Shown piece by piece: positions 10,826 through 19,247 of a DNA stretch of 64,000 nucleotides; position 1 is the stretch's first letter; every line of letters begins with the position of its first letter. The stretch spans positions 3,845,001 through 3,909,000 of the forward strand of contig NZ_CP089518.1 in assembly GCF_025917685.1 (NCBI RefSeq), read 5' to 3'. The translations under genes were made by a program, and so were the position numbers. The notes under the pieces are model-generated. The model worked only from the letters and a program-made list of their open reading frames with translations, was not told the origin of the DNA and did no database searches. The stretch comes from Bacillus cereus. GTDB lineage: Bacteria; Bacillota; Bacilli; Bacillales; Bacillaceae_G.

Positions 10826-11926
10826 ATGGCAGAACTTAAATTAGAAAATATTTATAAAATATATGATAATAACGTAACAGCCGTAACAGATTTTAACTTA
10901 CACATTCAAGATAAAGAATTTATCGTATTCGTTGGTCCTTCTGGGTGCGGAAAATCTACCACATTACGAATGGTAGCTGGCCTTGAAGATATTTCAAAAG
11001 GAGAATTTTCAATTGATGGTAAGCTAATGAACGATGTTCCTCCAAAAGATCGAGATATCGCAATGGTCTTCCAAAACTATGCTCTTTATCCGCATATGAG
11101 TGTTTATGATAATATGGCATTCGGATTAAAACTTCGAAAAATACCGAAAGATGAAATCGATCGTCGCGTTAACGACGCAGCAAAAATTTTAGGGCTTGAA
11201 CAATATTTAACTAGAAAACCAAAAGCGTTATCAGGTGGACAACGACAACGTGTTGCATTAGGCAGAGCAATTGTTCGAGACGCAAAAGTTTTCTTAATGG
11301 ATGAACCATTGTCAAACTTAGATGCAAAACTACGTGTTGCAATGAGATCCGAAATTTCTAAATTACACCACCGCCTTGGCACAACGACAATTTATGTAAC
11401 ACATGATCAAACTGAAGCAATGACAATGGCTTCACGTCTTGTTGTTATGAAAGATGGAAAAATCCAACAAATTGGAACTCCAAAAGAAGTATATGAAACA
11501 CCTGAAAATATTTTCGTTGGTGGTTTTATCGGTTCACCCGCGATGAATTTCTTCCGCGGAAAATTAACTGAAACCGATTTCGTTATAGACAATTCATTAA
11601 AAATCAAAGTATCTGAAGGAAAAATGAAATTATTACGCGAACAAGGCTATGTAAATAAAGAAATTGTTTTAGGTATTCGTCCAGAAGATATTCATGATGA
11701 ACTATTATTTTTAGAAGCTTCGCAATCTACTACTTTCACAACAAAAATTGAAGTTGCAGAGTTGTTAGGGGCTGAATCTATCTTATATATGAAACTTGGA
11801 AATCAAGATTTTGCAGCACGTGTTGATGCAAGACATGCTTTTTCACCTGGAGATCAAATTAAACTTGCATTTGATTTAAATAAAGCGCATTTCTTTGACA
11901 GTCAAACCGAACAACGTATTCGTTAA
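10826..11926 (+). CDS. msmX: Sugar ABC transporter ATPase, MsmX type
   Basis: This is the ATP-hydrolysing subunit for carbohydrate importers, 366 residues. It shows Walker A (GPSGCGKST), the Q-loop, the signature LSGGQRQRVALGRAIV, Walker B (VFLMDEPLSNLDAKL), the switch His in YVTHDQTEA, and a C-terminal OB/TOBE domain (LGIRPEDIHDE). I choose the ATG at MAELKLENIYKIY because AGGGGGAA precedes it at good spacing. B. subtilis MsmX serves several sugar transporters. Here it is the only ATPase near malEFG, so it probably energises that importer. A cre-like site overlaps its promoter region. Confidence 0.88.
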   Translation: MAELKLENIYKIYDNNVTAVTDFNLHIQDKEFIVFVGPSGCGKSTTLRMVAGLEDISKGEFSIDGKLMNDVPPKDRDIAMVFQNYALYPHMSVYDNMAFGLKLRKIPKDEIDRRVNDAAKILGLEQYLTRKPKALSGGQRQRVALGRAIVRDAKVFLMDEPLSNLDAKLRVAMRSEISKLHHRLGTTTIYVTHDQTEAMTMASRLVVMKDGKIQQIGTPKEVYETPENIFVGGFIGSPAMNFFRGKLTETDFVIDNSLKIKVSEGKMKLLREQGYVNKEIVLGIRPEDIHDELLFLEASQSTTFTTKIEVAELLGAESILYMKLGNQDFAARVDARHAFSPGDQIKLAFDLNKAHFFDSQTEQRIR

Positions 11927-11956
11927 AAAATAAAGTTCTATTATAGAACATACAAA

Positions 11957-11989
11957 AAAACCGTCCACATATATGCTGAGGGCGGTTTT
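11957..11989. terminator. Terminator after msmX
   Basis: AAAACCGTCC pairs with GGGCGGTTTT around a 13-base loop, with A and T tracts. It can serve msmX and the convergent SDR remnant. Confidence 0.7.
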
Positions 11990-11995
11990 CCATTA

Positions 11996-12472
11996 TTATG
12001 CTAGGGCTTCTATTGTATGAAATGATTGTCCTCTCGTGCTAATAACACCAAAAACCGGTAAATCACTGAGCACCACTTCTTCTTGCTGTTTCATAAAAGA
12101 TGACGTTAATTGTTTTATCTCTATCCAAACGTCATTAATACAAAGTACATTGGAATCGTTCTCTTGTCGGCGGGAAAAAATAGAATCTATTTTATATAGA
12201 CCAGCATTTTGAAAAAGCATATCAACACGACTGTATGCCTCCATAGTAAAACTGATAACACGTTGCCAATCTCCTTGTTTTCCCATATCATAGGATACAA
12301 AAAGCGCCTCTCCGCCTAGATTCATAATTTCTTCCACTGTTGCTTGTCCACTTTCTTGATCAATGTCCGTCACAATTACTTTTGCGCCTTGTTTAGCCAA
12401 CAAAAGAGCTGTATTACGTCCAATACCGATGCCACCGCCAGTTACGATAGCAACTTTTCCTGCAAGCTTCAT
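11996..12472 (-). pseudogene. Eroded short-chain dehydrogenase (SDR) remnant
   Basis: The first 100 residues are a clear SDR Rossmann fold: MKLAGKVAIVTGGGIGIGRNTALLLAKQGAKVIVTD, then LFQNAG in place of the NNAG motif. After that the sequence drifts and the protein ends at about 158 residues instead of about 250. It stops where the catalytic YxxxK should be: SFHTIEALA aligns with the usual SFYTTTKAA, so Tyr and Lys are both lost. The start uses AAGGGG at normal spacing, so the peptide may still be made. I read it as a decaying gene rather than a working oxidoreductase. It faces msmX across a terminator. Confidence 0.72.
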
Positions 12473-12570
12473 TTTCATTACCCCTTCTATATGTCTTACC
12501 GTCATTCAGTATACTCCTTTATTAGATTAGTCCGCAAGCAGGAAAAGTTAACCTCATAACTTGTAAGCGA

Positions 12571-12666
12571 TTACTTTTTTGTTTCTTTTTTCTTACTATT
12601 ATATTGATCAAAGGTTAAACCGATAAAAATAAGAATCCCCCAAAATATTAAGCTACCTCCGGTCAT
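12571..12666 (-). CDS. Small single-span membrane protein (31 aa)
   Basis: A 31-codon frame starts with ATG after AAGGGGGATTTGGA. It encodes MTGGSLIFWGILIFIGL followed by FDQYNSKKKETKK: one hydrophobic helix and a basic tail. This design resembles small transporter subunits such as MetS or small stress membrane peptides, but no transporter is adjacent. The ribosome site and the clean membrane-plus-basic-tail layout argue for a real gene. Its function is unknown. The flanking gap at 12667-12860 holds only an AT-rich stretch and a weak hairpin (TATATAGG...CCTATATA). Confidence 0.6.
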   Translation of the reverse strand: MTGGSLIFWGILIFIGLTFDQYNSKKKETKK

Positions 12667-12861
12667 TCCAAATCCCCCTTTGTTATATAACAATATTATT
12701 TATATTCATTATATCATTAACTTAATTTTCAATCTATTCAAACAGAAAATAGGATGTTTGAATTAGCCACCGCTTCTTTAAACATCTTCAATAACATGGC
12801 GAGTACTATATAGGAGATATCCAGCCTATATAAATTACATTTATCAAATTTCTAAAAAAAA

Positions 12862-12900
12862 ATAAGACTTTTTATATGCAAACAATAAAAAGTCTTATTC
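12862..12900. terminator. Terminator after the RDD protein gene
   Basis: AATAAGACTTTTTAT and its exact complement form a 15-bp stem around nine bases, followed by an A/T tract on the minus strand. Confidence 0.8.
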
Positions 12901-12930
12901 CACTATTATAACGTATAATCTGAATGTTTC

Positions 12931-13386
12931 TTATACTAGACTCATCACTTTCGTTTTTGCAATTAAATCATGGAAACCACAATTATCTTTGCGGAATAAC
13001 ATCATATATACGTTACATATTAATGGAATTCCAAGTAACAATATGCTTGGTAATAACAATACAAAAAATCGTATTATTAATGTTTGTAACGTTAGTTTTT
13101 CACTTGTTAATGAAATTATTTTTGTTCTTGTTACCTTTTTACCTACTGTAGAACCGTTCCAAATAAAGGGTAACAAAATAAAATATATAGCCATTAGTAT
13201 AAAAGCTACCGTAAGGTCATATCTATAGTCACCAAAACTTATATTAAAACGATTGAAAATAGCACTATAGTTTCCGGTGATAACAGCTACTATCGCACCG
13301 TACATAACCGAGATTAAAAACATGTCAATAAGGGAAGCACCTATGCGATTCATTACAAGCGCTGGACGATGCATCTTTAACTTCAT
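12931..13386 (-). CDS. RDD-family membrane protein (151 aa)
   Basis: The protein belongs to the RDD family of small integral membrane proteins. The defining segment is NRIGASLIDMFLISVMYGAIVAVI near the N-terminus, with the conserved Arg and Asp. A second hydrophobic pair lies at LTVAFILMAIYFILLPFIW, and a third helix at FFVLLLPSILLLGIPLICNVYMMLF. The C-terminus reads NCGFHDLIAKTKV, a common RDD ending. The start ATG follows AAGGAG at ten bases. Functions of this family are mostly unknown; some members have been linked to sodium/proton exchange. It is divergent from the lipoprotein gene at 13518. Confidence 0.8.
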   Translation of the reverse strand: MKLKMHRPALVMNRIGASLIDMFLISVMYGAIVAVITGNYSAIFNRFNISFGDYRYDLTVAFILMAIYFILLPFIWNGSTVGKKVTRTKIISLTSEKLTLQTLIIRFFVLLLPSILLLGIPLICNVYMMLFRKDNCGFHDLIAKTKVMSLV

Positions 13387-13517
13387 TCTATGTCGACTCC
13401 TTCATATCCTTCTTTACCCGTTTCATCGTACCACTTCTAAAAAACATTGTAAACTAGCGTTTCTCTTACTTTTCTTGTACAATGTGTTACAACAGCACTA
13501 TAAAGGAGGTTCCCATA

Positions 13518-13949
13518 TTGAAAAGATGGATAATCCTATTTGCCGCACTCTTATTAACAGGTTGTACAGGCAATACAAACCATTTAACCTATACAATTAA
13601 CGACGAATATGAACTCATACATACTTCTGGAGATGCATTTGAACTTTTCCCATCGCAAGATGCTGTATATGCTACACAATACATTCCTGCAAAAATCACA
13701 GAAATTGCTTGGGACGATAAATACATTATCACAAAACAAATTGAGGAAAAATCAGATCCAAATAATCCTGATGCAGCAATTACAAATAAAAAAAGTGAAC
13801 ATTATTGGATTATCGATGTAAAGCATAATAAACGATTCGGTCCTTATAATGAAAAACAATTTAACGAACAAAAAGATGCATTTAAAATTACAGTACCTTT
13901 TCAAAGTGTAGATTCATATGTGAAAGAGCTAAAAAAACAGTCAGCATAA
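13518..13949 (+). CDS. Putative lipoprotein of unknown function (143 aa)
   Basis: I choose a TTG start because AAAGGAGG precedes it at the right distance. The resulting N-terminus, MKRWIILFAALLLTGC, is a textbook lipoprotein signal with the lipobox LTGC at about residue 16. The mature part is about 125 residues, hydrophilic, and rich in Lys, Asp and Asn. It contains KITEIAWDDKYIITKQIEEK and YWIIDVKHNKRFGPY, which recall DUF3997-type lipoproteins, but I am not sure of the family. It is anchored on the outer face of the membrane. A strong terminator follows at once, so it is probably monocistronic. Confidence 0.72.
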   Translation: MKRWIILFAALLLTGCTGNTNHLTYTINDEYELIHTSGDAFELFPSQDAVYATQYIPAKITEIAWDDKYIITKQIEEKSDPNNPDAAITNKKSEHYWIIDVKHNKRFGPYNEKQFNEQKDAFKITVPFQSVDSYVKELKKQSA

Positions 13950-13969
13950 TTTTTATGCTGACTGTTTTT
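13933..13969 (+). terminator. Terminator after the 143-aa lipoprotein gene
   Basis: AAAAACAGTCAGCATAA and its complement form a long hairpin that includes the stop codon and ends in a T-run. It also suits the convergent lipoprotein gene. Confidence 0.85.
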
Positions 13970-13984
13970 GTTTAAATACACACC

Positions 13985-14743
13985 TTACTTGGAAAGTGAG
14001 ATATTGAAAGTTTGTGGCTCTTTAACAGCTTCATGAGTATCTCCTACCGCTAAATCATCTGTTGTAAACTTAATATCCTTTACCTTCTCTTTTCCATCAT
14101 CAAGTATTAAACCGATAATTCCGGCTCGTGTCTCACCAGGCTTATAATCTTCCCTTGATACACTCTTTGTCCCCACCAGTGTGTCTTCTTCATATAAAAA
14201 GTTTTGAGTCGCTACATTAAAATGTTGTTTATCATTAATAATAACATCATTCATAGAGAAGAATTGCATGTTCTTATCTCCACTATTTTCTACCTTATAT
14301 GTAATTTCAACATACCGAATCGTATCGCTAATCTCTGTTCCACTTAACGATGCATATAATTCAGCATCTTCTTGACTCACTTTATCTCCCAATCTACGCT
14401 TTACTTCTTCAGGAGTTAATGCCGTATACACTTTCAATGTATTTTTTGCATCTTTGCTCATTTGTGATAATGAGATAACTTTAACGTCTTGTACATGAAT
14501 TTTCATTGGGGCTACTTCAAATGTTTGATTCACAGAATGAATCTGTTCTAATTCAAATGTCCCCCATCCTTTTTCTTTCACTTTTTGTCCTACTTTTTTA
14601 AGCTCACGCCCACCATACTCTTTTGTTTCTGGAATAGATTCTTTCTTTTTAGGTTCTGCCTTCTTTTCTTCTTGATGGAAGCAACCACTTAACATAAGAA
14701 GAAAACTACATAAAACAAAAATACTTTTCCATGCTTTCATCAT
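13985..14743 (-). CDS. Putative lipoprotein of unknown function (252 aa)
   Basis: The N-terminus AWKSIFVLCSFLLMLSGC is a lipoprotein signal with lipobox LSGC near residue 21. A charged Lys/Glu-rich linker follows (HQEEKKAEPKKKESIPETKEYGG). The rest is predicted beta-rich: residues 150-240 (RYVEITYKVENSGDKNMQFFSMNDVIIND) resemble the immunoglobulin-like DUF4352/DUF5068 type domains found in Bacillus lipoproteins. The family assignment is tentative. The ATG pair follows TAGGAGAAA. A bcr1 copy lies just upstream of the gene. Its role is unknown; it is exposed at the cell surface. Confidence 0.72.
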   Translation of the reverse strand: MMKAWKSIFVLCSFLLMLSGCFHQEEKKAEPKKKESIPETKEYGGRELKKVGQKVKEKGWGTFELEQIHSVNQTFEVAPMKIHVQDVKVISLSQMSKDAKNTLKVYTALTPEEVKRRLGDKVSQEDAELYASLSGTEISDTIRYVEITYKVENSGDKNMQFFSMNDVIINDKQHFNVATQNFLYEEDTLVGTKSVSREDYKPGETRAGIIGLILDDGKEKVKDIKFTTDDLAVGDTHEAVKEPQTFNISLSK

Positions 14744-14774
14744 TTAATTTCTCCTAACACTATCATTCATTAAT

Positions 14775-14932
14775 ATAAAGTGAAACTTTAATCAGTGGGG
14801 GTTTTGTCCATCCCCCACTGATTATTAGTTGAACCAATCCGGCTTTTACGGGCAGTTAATCTCCCGCCTAACTTCTGCGCTCCAACCGAATTTTGAGGTG
14901 GGAGTCTTACTGCCCACAAATAGCGGGGTAAA
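14775..14932 (-). repeat. bcr1-type repeat, copy 2 (inverted)
   Basis: This is the same roughly 148-bp unit as copy 1 in opposite orientation, flanked by ATAAA (14775-14779) and GTAAA (14928-14932). The GTAAA side lies directly after the stop codon of the DUF4184 gene. The AATCAGTGGGGG/CCCCCACTGATT hairpin is intact. Confidence 0.8.
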
Positions 14933-15658
14933 TTAGTCCCTTGCTTTGTAAACTATAGAAACAATGAGAAGTCCACAAAACGAACTTGTCAGTCCAGATA
15001 CTATTATACCCCCTATTTGGAAAATATGAAAATAGGGATCTATGAACGCATGAACGATAAATATAATGGCTGCCAAACCAATAGATAAAGACCAGTATTT
15101 CCTTTTTTCCGAAGTTAAACTAGTATCTCTATCCATTCTTCTATATTTCCATAGTACATATATTAGTAATAGTAGACCAAAACATGTACTCCCATGCTGT
15201 AAAAACTTATAAATCGGTATACTATATACTTCTTGCTGTAACAGCGGCATTTTCATAACAAAATAGCCAGTCTTATGAGTAAAAGCATCCCAAACGACAT
15301 GCGTCGCCATACCGAATAAAGCAGAATAGCAAAATACAAAAAAATCTTTCCAAGTATAAAGCCCCCACTTCTCATCTACTACATATTTATAGTAACTAGC
15401 AAAAGGCTTAGGTAAATATGTTATAAATGGTCCTTTTAAAATACAATGATATACATATGCTAATAAAAAAATGAGTGGTAAATTCAAATATAAGAAACCA
15501 GCCCATGTATGGCCAATAATACCGTATGGCCTAAAATGTAAAAAATATTCAAAATCAGGTGCCATACTACCTAATATAAGAGCCGTTACTGAAATGTAAC
15601 TAGATTTTTTCTTAGCAAAAGGGAGAACAGCTGCTGGATGCGCAAATGTAAACGGCAT
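14933..15658 (-). CDS. DUF4184-family membrane protein (241 aa)
   Basis: The N-terminus MPFTFAHPAAVLPFAKKK and the following LGSMAPDFEYFLHF are characteristic of DUF4184, a family of membrane proteins related to metal-dependent membrane hydrolases of the YdjM/LexA-binding type. His and Asp residues in AHPAA, APDFEYF and THVVWDAFTH could form a metal site. Several hydrophobic segments follow. The start ATG has AAGGAG seven bases upstream. Its stop codon abuts bcr1 copy 2, so the natural 3' end of the transcript has probably been changed. The biological role is unknown. Confidence 0.8.
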   Translation of the reverse strand: MPFTFAHPAAVLPFAKKKSSYISVTALILGSMAPDFEYFLHFRPYGIIGHTWAGFLYLNLPLIFLLAYVYHCILKGPFITYLPKPFASYYKYVVDEKWGLYTWKDFFVFCYSALFGMATHVVWDAFTHKTGYFVMKMPLLQQEVYSIPIYKFLQHGSTCFGLLLLIYVLWKYRRMDRDTSLTSEKRKYWSLSIGLAAIIFIVHAFIDPYFHIFQIGGIIVSGLTSSFCGLLIVSIVYKARD

Positions 15659-15806
15659 GTTTTAACTCCTTTTCATAATTTCAATAGAATACATACTATC
15701 ATAACGACATGAATAATCTCCATGCAATATTTATTTTCACATTGGAATATGATAGTTTAAATGATATAATCCACATGAAATATTCAGAAAATAAAGAGGG
15801 GTTCAT

Positions 15807-15986
15807 ATGTCGTTAACATTTGTCTTTCTCCTTATTATTCCAATACCTTTAATAAGTGCATACATAGGATTTTTTCGATGGAAGCATTTAAAAATTATAA
15901 AGTATATACCGTAGTTGGCTTTATTAACAAGCTGTCTTACACTTGTATTCACTGCTTTTTCAGAATCAAAATCCGTTATGAATTGA
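15807..15986 (+). pseudogene. Small membrane protein gene split by an in-frame TAG
   Basis: An ATG after AAGAGGGG opens MSLTFVFLLIIPIPLISAYIG and FFRWKHLKIIKYIP, then meets TAG at 15912-15914. The same frame continues with LALLTSCLTLVFTAFSESKSVMN to TGA at 15984. Read through, it would be a 59-codon protein with two membrane helices. One base change would explain the TAG. The stop of the distal part lies 11 bases before the TTG start of the ATPase gene, so the two were probably one operon. The first half alone (35 residues) could still be made. Confidence 0.6.
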
Positions 15987-15996
15987 GGTTTATATA

Positions 15997-16722
15997 TTGA
16001 TTGACGTACCCTTTTTAAAAAATGTCACATTAAAAAAAGAAAATATCCCTAGTTTTTCTGCCTATCCTTACTGTCTACCCGCTATCCGATCATTACAATC
16101 ACTAGCTTTCCACCCAAATGTAACCTTCATTACTGGAGAAAACGGGACAGGTAAATCAACATTACTCGAAGCAATTGCAGTTGCTTTAGGTTTTAATGCA
16201 GAAGGTGGAACAAAAAATTTCCGCTTTAGCACAAATGATTCACATTCGTCTTTACATGAATATCTTCGAATTTCCAAAAGTTTCAATACACCAAACGACG
16301 GTTTCTTTCTTCGCGCTGAATCATTTTATAACGTTGCTTCTTATATCGATGAAATAGATGCTATAAAATCTTACGGCGGCGTTTCACTTCACGAACAATC
16401 ACACGGCGAATCATTCTTCTCATTATTTATGAATCGTTTTTCAGGACAAGGTTTATACATTTTAGATGAGCCTGAGGCAGCTTTATCCCCGATGAGACAA
16501 CTTTCAATGCTCATTCGAATGCACGAACTAGCTGAACAAGGTTCACAATTTGTTATTGCCACGCATTCCCCTATATTAATGGCTTATCCTGAATCTACTA
16601 TATACTCTTTAACACAAGAGGGGATTCACGAATCATCTTTAGAAGAAACGGAGCATTACCAAACGACGAAACTTTTCTTTGAAAATCGCGATCGATTATT
16701 TCATCATTTATTTAAGTCATAA
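15997..16722 (+). CDS. AAA-family ATPase (ABC/RecF-like, 241 aa)
   Basis: This soluble P-loop ATPase of the AAA_21/RecF-like ABC class has Walker A in ITGENGTGKSTLLEAIA near residue 50, Walker B in LYILDEPEAAL near residue 155, and a switch His in FVIATHSPILMAYP. The short ABC signature region is around SHGESFFSLF. The start is TTG after TGAGG at eight bases. It has no membrane domain. Such short ATPases are common in Bacillus with unknown roles, and some act with a nuclease in defence. No nuclease or other partner lies next to it, so I make no defence claim. Confidence 0.78.
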   Translation: MIDVPFLKNVTLKKENIPSFSAYPYCLPAIRSLQSLAFHPNVTFITGENGTGKSTLLEAIAVALGFNAEGGTKNFRFSTNDSHSSLHEYLRISKSFNTPNDGFFLRAESFYNVASYIDEIDAIKSYGGVSLHEQSHGESFFSLFMNRFSGQGLYILDEPEAALSPMRQLSMLIRMHELAEQGSQFVIATHSPILMAYPESTIYSLTQEGIHESSLEETEHYQTTKLFFENRDRLFHHLFKS

Positions 16723-16752
16723 AAAAGAGGCAGCAATCGCTGCCTCTTTTTT
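16721..16752. terminator. Bidirectional terminator between the AAA ATPase gene and the thiolase gene
   Basis: AAAAAAGAGGCAGC and GCTGCCTCTTTTTT form a perfect 14-bp stem with a four-base loop. Confidence 0.9.
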
Positions 16753-17926
16753 ATAATGCTTCTATAAATAAAGCTACTCCAATGCCGCCTCCAACACATA
16801 GCGAGGCAATACCTTTCTCTAATCCACGTCTTTTTAATTCATGAATTAAACTTACCGTAATACGAGCTCCTGTACAACCGATTGGATGTCCAAGTCCTAC
16901 ACCACTACCGTTTACATTCACTTTCTCACGGTCTAATCCTAACTCTTTCTCTACAGCTAGGTATTGTGCAGCGAAAGCTTCATTAATTTCAAGTAAATCT
17001 GCATCTTCTAATGACCAATCTACTTTTTCTAAGCCTTTGCGAATTGCTGGCGCTGGTCCAATACCCATAATTTTCGGATCTACACCCGCTACTGAATATC
17101 CAACAATTCGAGCTAACGGTTGTAGCCCTTTTTCTTTCGCTTTTTCCTCACTCATTAATACTAAAACCGCACTTCCGTCATTAAGACCAGATGCATTTCC
17201 TGCCGTTACCGATCCATCTTTACGGAAAGCTGGTTTTAATCCTGCTAATTTTTCCGCTGTAATATCTGCACGTGGATGTTCATCTTTCGAAAATACAACT
17301 TCTTTTCTACGTTCTTTTATCGTAATAGGAACAATTTGATCGTCAAAGTATCCAGACTCGATTGCTTGCAGTGCCAATGTATGACTGCGAAGCGCAACTT
17401 CATCTTGTTCCTCTCTTGTAATTTCATATTGTTCAACTAAATTTTCCGCTGTTTCACCCATCATAATATGATGAATCGGATCTTCTAGCACTTCCCACAC
17501 CGTGTCACGAATTTCTCCGTGCTGTAGACGTTGTCCCCAGCGGTGCTGTTTCAATGCATAAGGGCTCGAACTCATCGCTTCTACTCCACCTGCAATAACA
17601 ACATCACTCACACCTAATTGAATTTGCATTGCAGCTGACATAATTGCTTGCATACCTGAAGAACATTGGCGTTGGATTGTATACCCCGTAACTGTGTCAG
17701 GAAATCCTGCCGCTAATGCAGCCGTTCTCGCCGTATTTGCTTCATCAGTTCTTTGAATACAATGACCTAAAATTACTTCATCAACTTCATGTGGTTCTAC
17801 CCCGCCTCGTTTTACAGCTTCCTGAAGTACAGGAACAGCTAATTCTACTGGCGTTACATTTTTTAGCGCTCCCCCAAAAGTTCCAATTGGTGAACGAACT
17901 GCAGCTGTAATAACAACATTATGCAT
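16751..17926 (-). CDS. Acetyl-CoA C-acetyltransferase (thiolase)
   Basis: This is a thiolase of 391 residues that condenses or cleaves acetoacetyl-CoA in fatty-acid and ketone-body metabolism. The acyl-carrying Cys lies in QRQCSSGMQ near residue 88. The other active-site blocks are [23 protein letters not shown] (catalytic His) and [11 protein letters not shown] (second Cys). The length is normal. The start ATG follows GAGAGGGG. It stands alone between a terminator and the NUDIX gene. It resembles B. subtilis MmgA/YhfS-type thiolases. The 3-hydroxybutyrate dehydrogenase at 22098 could use the same pool, but there is no operon link. Confidence 0.9.
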   Translation of the reverse strand: MHNVVITAAVRSPIGTFGGALKNVTPVELAVPVLQEAVKRGGVEPHEVDEVILGHCIQRTDEANTARTAALAAGFPDTVTGYTIQRQCSSGMQAIMSAAMQIQLGVSDVVIAGGVEAMSSSPYALKQHRWGQRLQHGEIRDTVWEVLEDPIHHIMMGETAENLVEQYEITREEQDEVALRSHTLALQAIESGYFDDQIVPITIKERRKEVVFSKDEHPRADITAEKLAGLKPAFRKDGSVTAGNASGLNDGSAVLVLMSEEKAKEKGLQPLARIVGYSVAGVDPKIMGIGPAPAIRKGLEKVDWSLEDADLLEINEAFAAQYLAVEKELGLDREKVNVNGSGVGLGHPIGCTGARITVSLIHELKRRGLEKGIASLCVGGGIGVALFIEAL

Positions 17927-18046
17927 TTTGTACTTGCCCCTCTCTTATGTACCCTAGTCAGTTTTTAGGTGAAATTCCATAAGATGTATATCTACAACTA
18001 TCATACTATAAACATACTAAAAAATCAAAATATTTAATATAATAAA

Positions 18047-18070
18047 AATAGAAGGAATTAACCTTCTATT
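18047..18070 (-). terminator. Terminator after the NUDIX gene
   Basis: AATAGAAGG pairs with CCTTCTATT around six bases, followed on the minus strand by TTTTATTATAT. It overlaps the last codons of the gene. Confidence 0.7.
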
Positions 18071-18515
18071 CTGTTAATGCGTATAGGAATTTTTGTAAAA
18101 TCTTCTCCGTTGTTTTATTCAAATTCGGTAACTTATCTACCGGAAAATATTGAAGCTGTAATCCTTCATGATCAAGCTTAACTTCCCCACTCACATGATG
18201 ACCCTGATACAGATGAATGACATTAAAAATTTCATCTCCATTTGGATATTGGAAGTACACTTCTTTTCCCGAAAGAACCCCAAGAAATTGCATTATTTTT
18301 GCACTTAGCCCCGTCTCCTCGAATAATTCTCTACGAGCAGTTTCTTCTGTCGTTTCTCCCAATTCCATTGCCCCGCCAGGCACACCCCAATCATATGTAT
18401 CTGAACGATATTGAAGCAATACTTCTTGATTATCATTTAATATAATAATTGCTGACCCTACTAAAATAAGTGGTCTCGTACCAACTACTTTGCGTAACTC
18501 TTCAATATACCCCAA
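18066..18515 (-). CDS. NUDIX hydrolase (149 aa)
   Basis: The NUDIX box GGAMELGETTEETARRELFEETGL is complete near residues 55-78, with the Glu residues that bind magnesium. It is followed by FLGVLSGKEVYFQYPNGDEIFNV, typical of the Bacillus NUDIX group related to ADP-ribose or nucleoside-diphosphate cleavage. I choose a TTG start (MGYIEELRKVVGTRPLILVG) because AAAGGAGAG lies nine bases before it. The ATG twelve codons upstream has no good ribosome site and would run through this one. The substrate cannot be told from sequence. Confidence 0.82.
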   Translation of the reverse strand: MGYIEELRKVVGTRPLILVGSAIIILNDNQEVLLQYRSDTYDWGVPGGAMELGETTEETARRELFEETGLSAKIMQFLGVLSGKEVYFQYPNGDEIFNVIHLYQGHHVSGEVKLDHEGLQLQYFPVDKLPNLNKTTEKILQKFLYALTE

Positions 18516-18592
18516 TATGTAAACTCTCCTTTCCTCACCCTTCCTTATCATAACAAAATTCTCTACCTTATGTTGATGTAATTTTCAACAAA

Positions 18593-18614
18593 AAAGGAAG
18601 CTTTCGCTTCCTTT
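18593..18614 (-). terminator. Terminator beyond bcr1 copy 3
   Basis: AAAGGAAGC/GCTTCCTTT forms a 9-bp stem followed by a T-run on the minus strand. It lies about 160 bases beyond the stop codon of the 97-aa gene because the bcr1 element sits in between. Confidence 0.75.
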
Positions 18615-18621
18615 CTTCACC

Positions 18622-18780
18622 GTTATCCTGCTATTTGCGGGCGGTAAGCCCCCTACCTCAAAATTCAGCGAAAATAAAGAAGTTAGGTGGGGAATAAACT
18701 ACCCGCAAAAGCCCCATTAGTGAGGGCTGATAATCAGCGGGGGATGAAGAACCACCCCACTGATTAAAGTTTCACTTTAT
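18622..18780 (+). repeat. bcr1-type repeat, copy 3
   Basis: A 149-bp copy is flanked by GTTAT (18622-18626) and TTTAT (18776-18780). The stop codon of the 97-aa gene (minus strand, 18777-18779) lies inside the TTTAT flank. Small differences from copy 1 show that it is an independent, diverged copy. Confidence 0.82.
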
Positions 18781-19070
18781 TTCTTAAAGCTTTCGTACTT
18801 TACAGCTTCAAAAGCTTCTTCAATTTCCTCATTGCGATAATGGACGTATGTAAAACGCCCTAATTCTACTAATCTCGCTATTTCTTGTAGCGCTTTATGT
18901 TGATCATATGTTTCTTCAATTGTAATATGTACATAAAATTTCATTAATGGATGTTCATATAAAGGTTCTCCCACCTCTACAAATACATCTTCAACCCCTT
19001 GTACGACTCTTACATAACTCGCAAATTGATAAAGAGCTTCTCTGTCTGAAACGATTTTTAATGTATACAT
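18777..19070 (-). CDS. Hypothetical protein (97 aa)
   Basis: The protein is soluble and small, with an alternating pattern that suggests an alpha/beta fold (MYTLKIVSDREALYQFASYVRVVQGVEDVFVEV, then KFYVHITIEETYDQHKALQEIARLVE). I do not recognise a family. The ATG follows AAGGGGGAGA, a strong ribosome site. The last codon and stop (FKK, TAA) overlap the TTTAT flank of bcr1 copy 3, so insertion of the repeat left the protein end intact or changed only the last bases. It is divergent from the metalloprotease gene at 19248. Confidence 0.68.
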   Translation of the reverse strand: MYTLKIVSDREALYQFASYVRVVQGVEDVFVEVGEPLYEHPLMKFYVHITIEETYDQHKALQEIARLVELGRFTYVHYRNEEIEEAFEAVKYESFKK

Positions 19071-19247
19071 ATATTCTCCCCCTTTCCTTTACTATATCAA
19101 AAAGATGACCACACTACGTTATAGAACTATGAAATTTTTTCGACTTGTAGTCTATATTTTCATGTAATAAACAAGGCATTTATCCATACATAGCATCTTT
19201 TCCCCACATATATTATAGGAAGAATTTTTTCATTTGAGGTGTCCCTT

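Noticed and set aside
15997..16722. AAA ATPase as part of an antiviral defence system
   Set aside because: No nuclease or other defence partner is adjacent; only a broken membrane peptide lies upstream.
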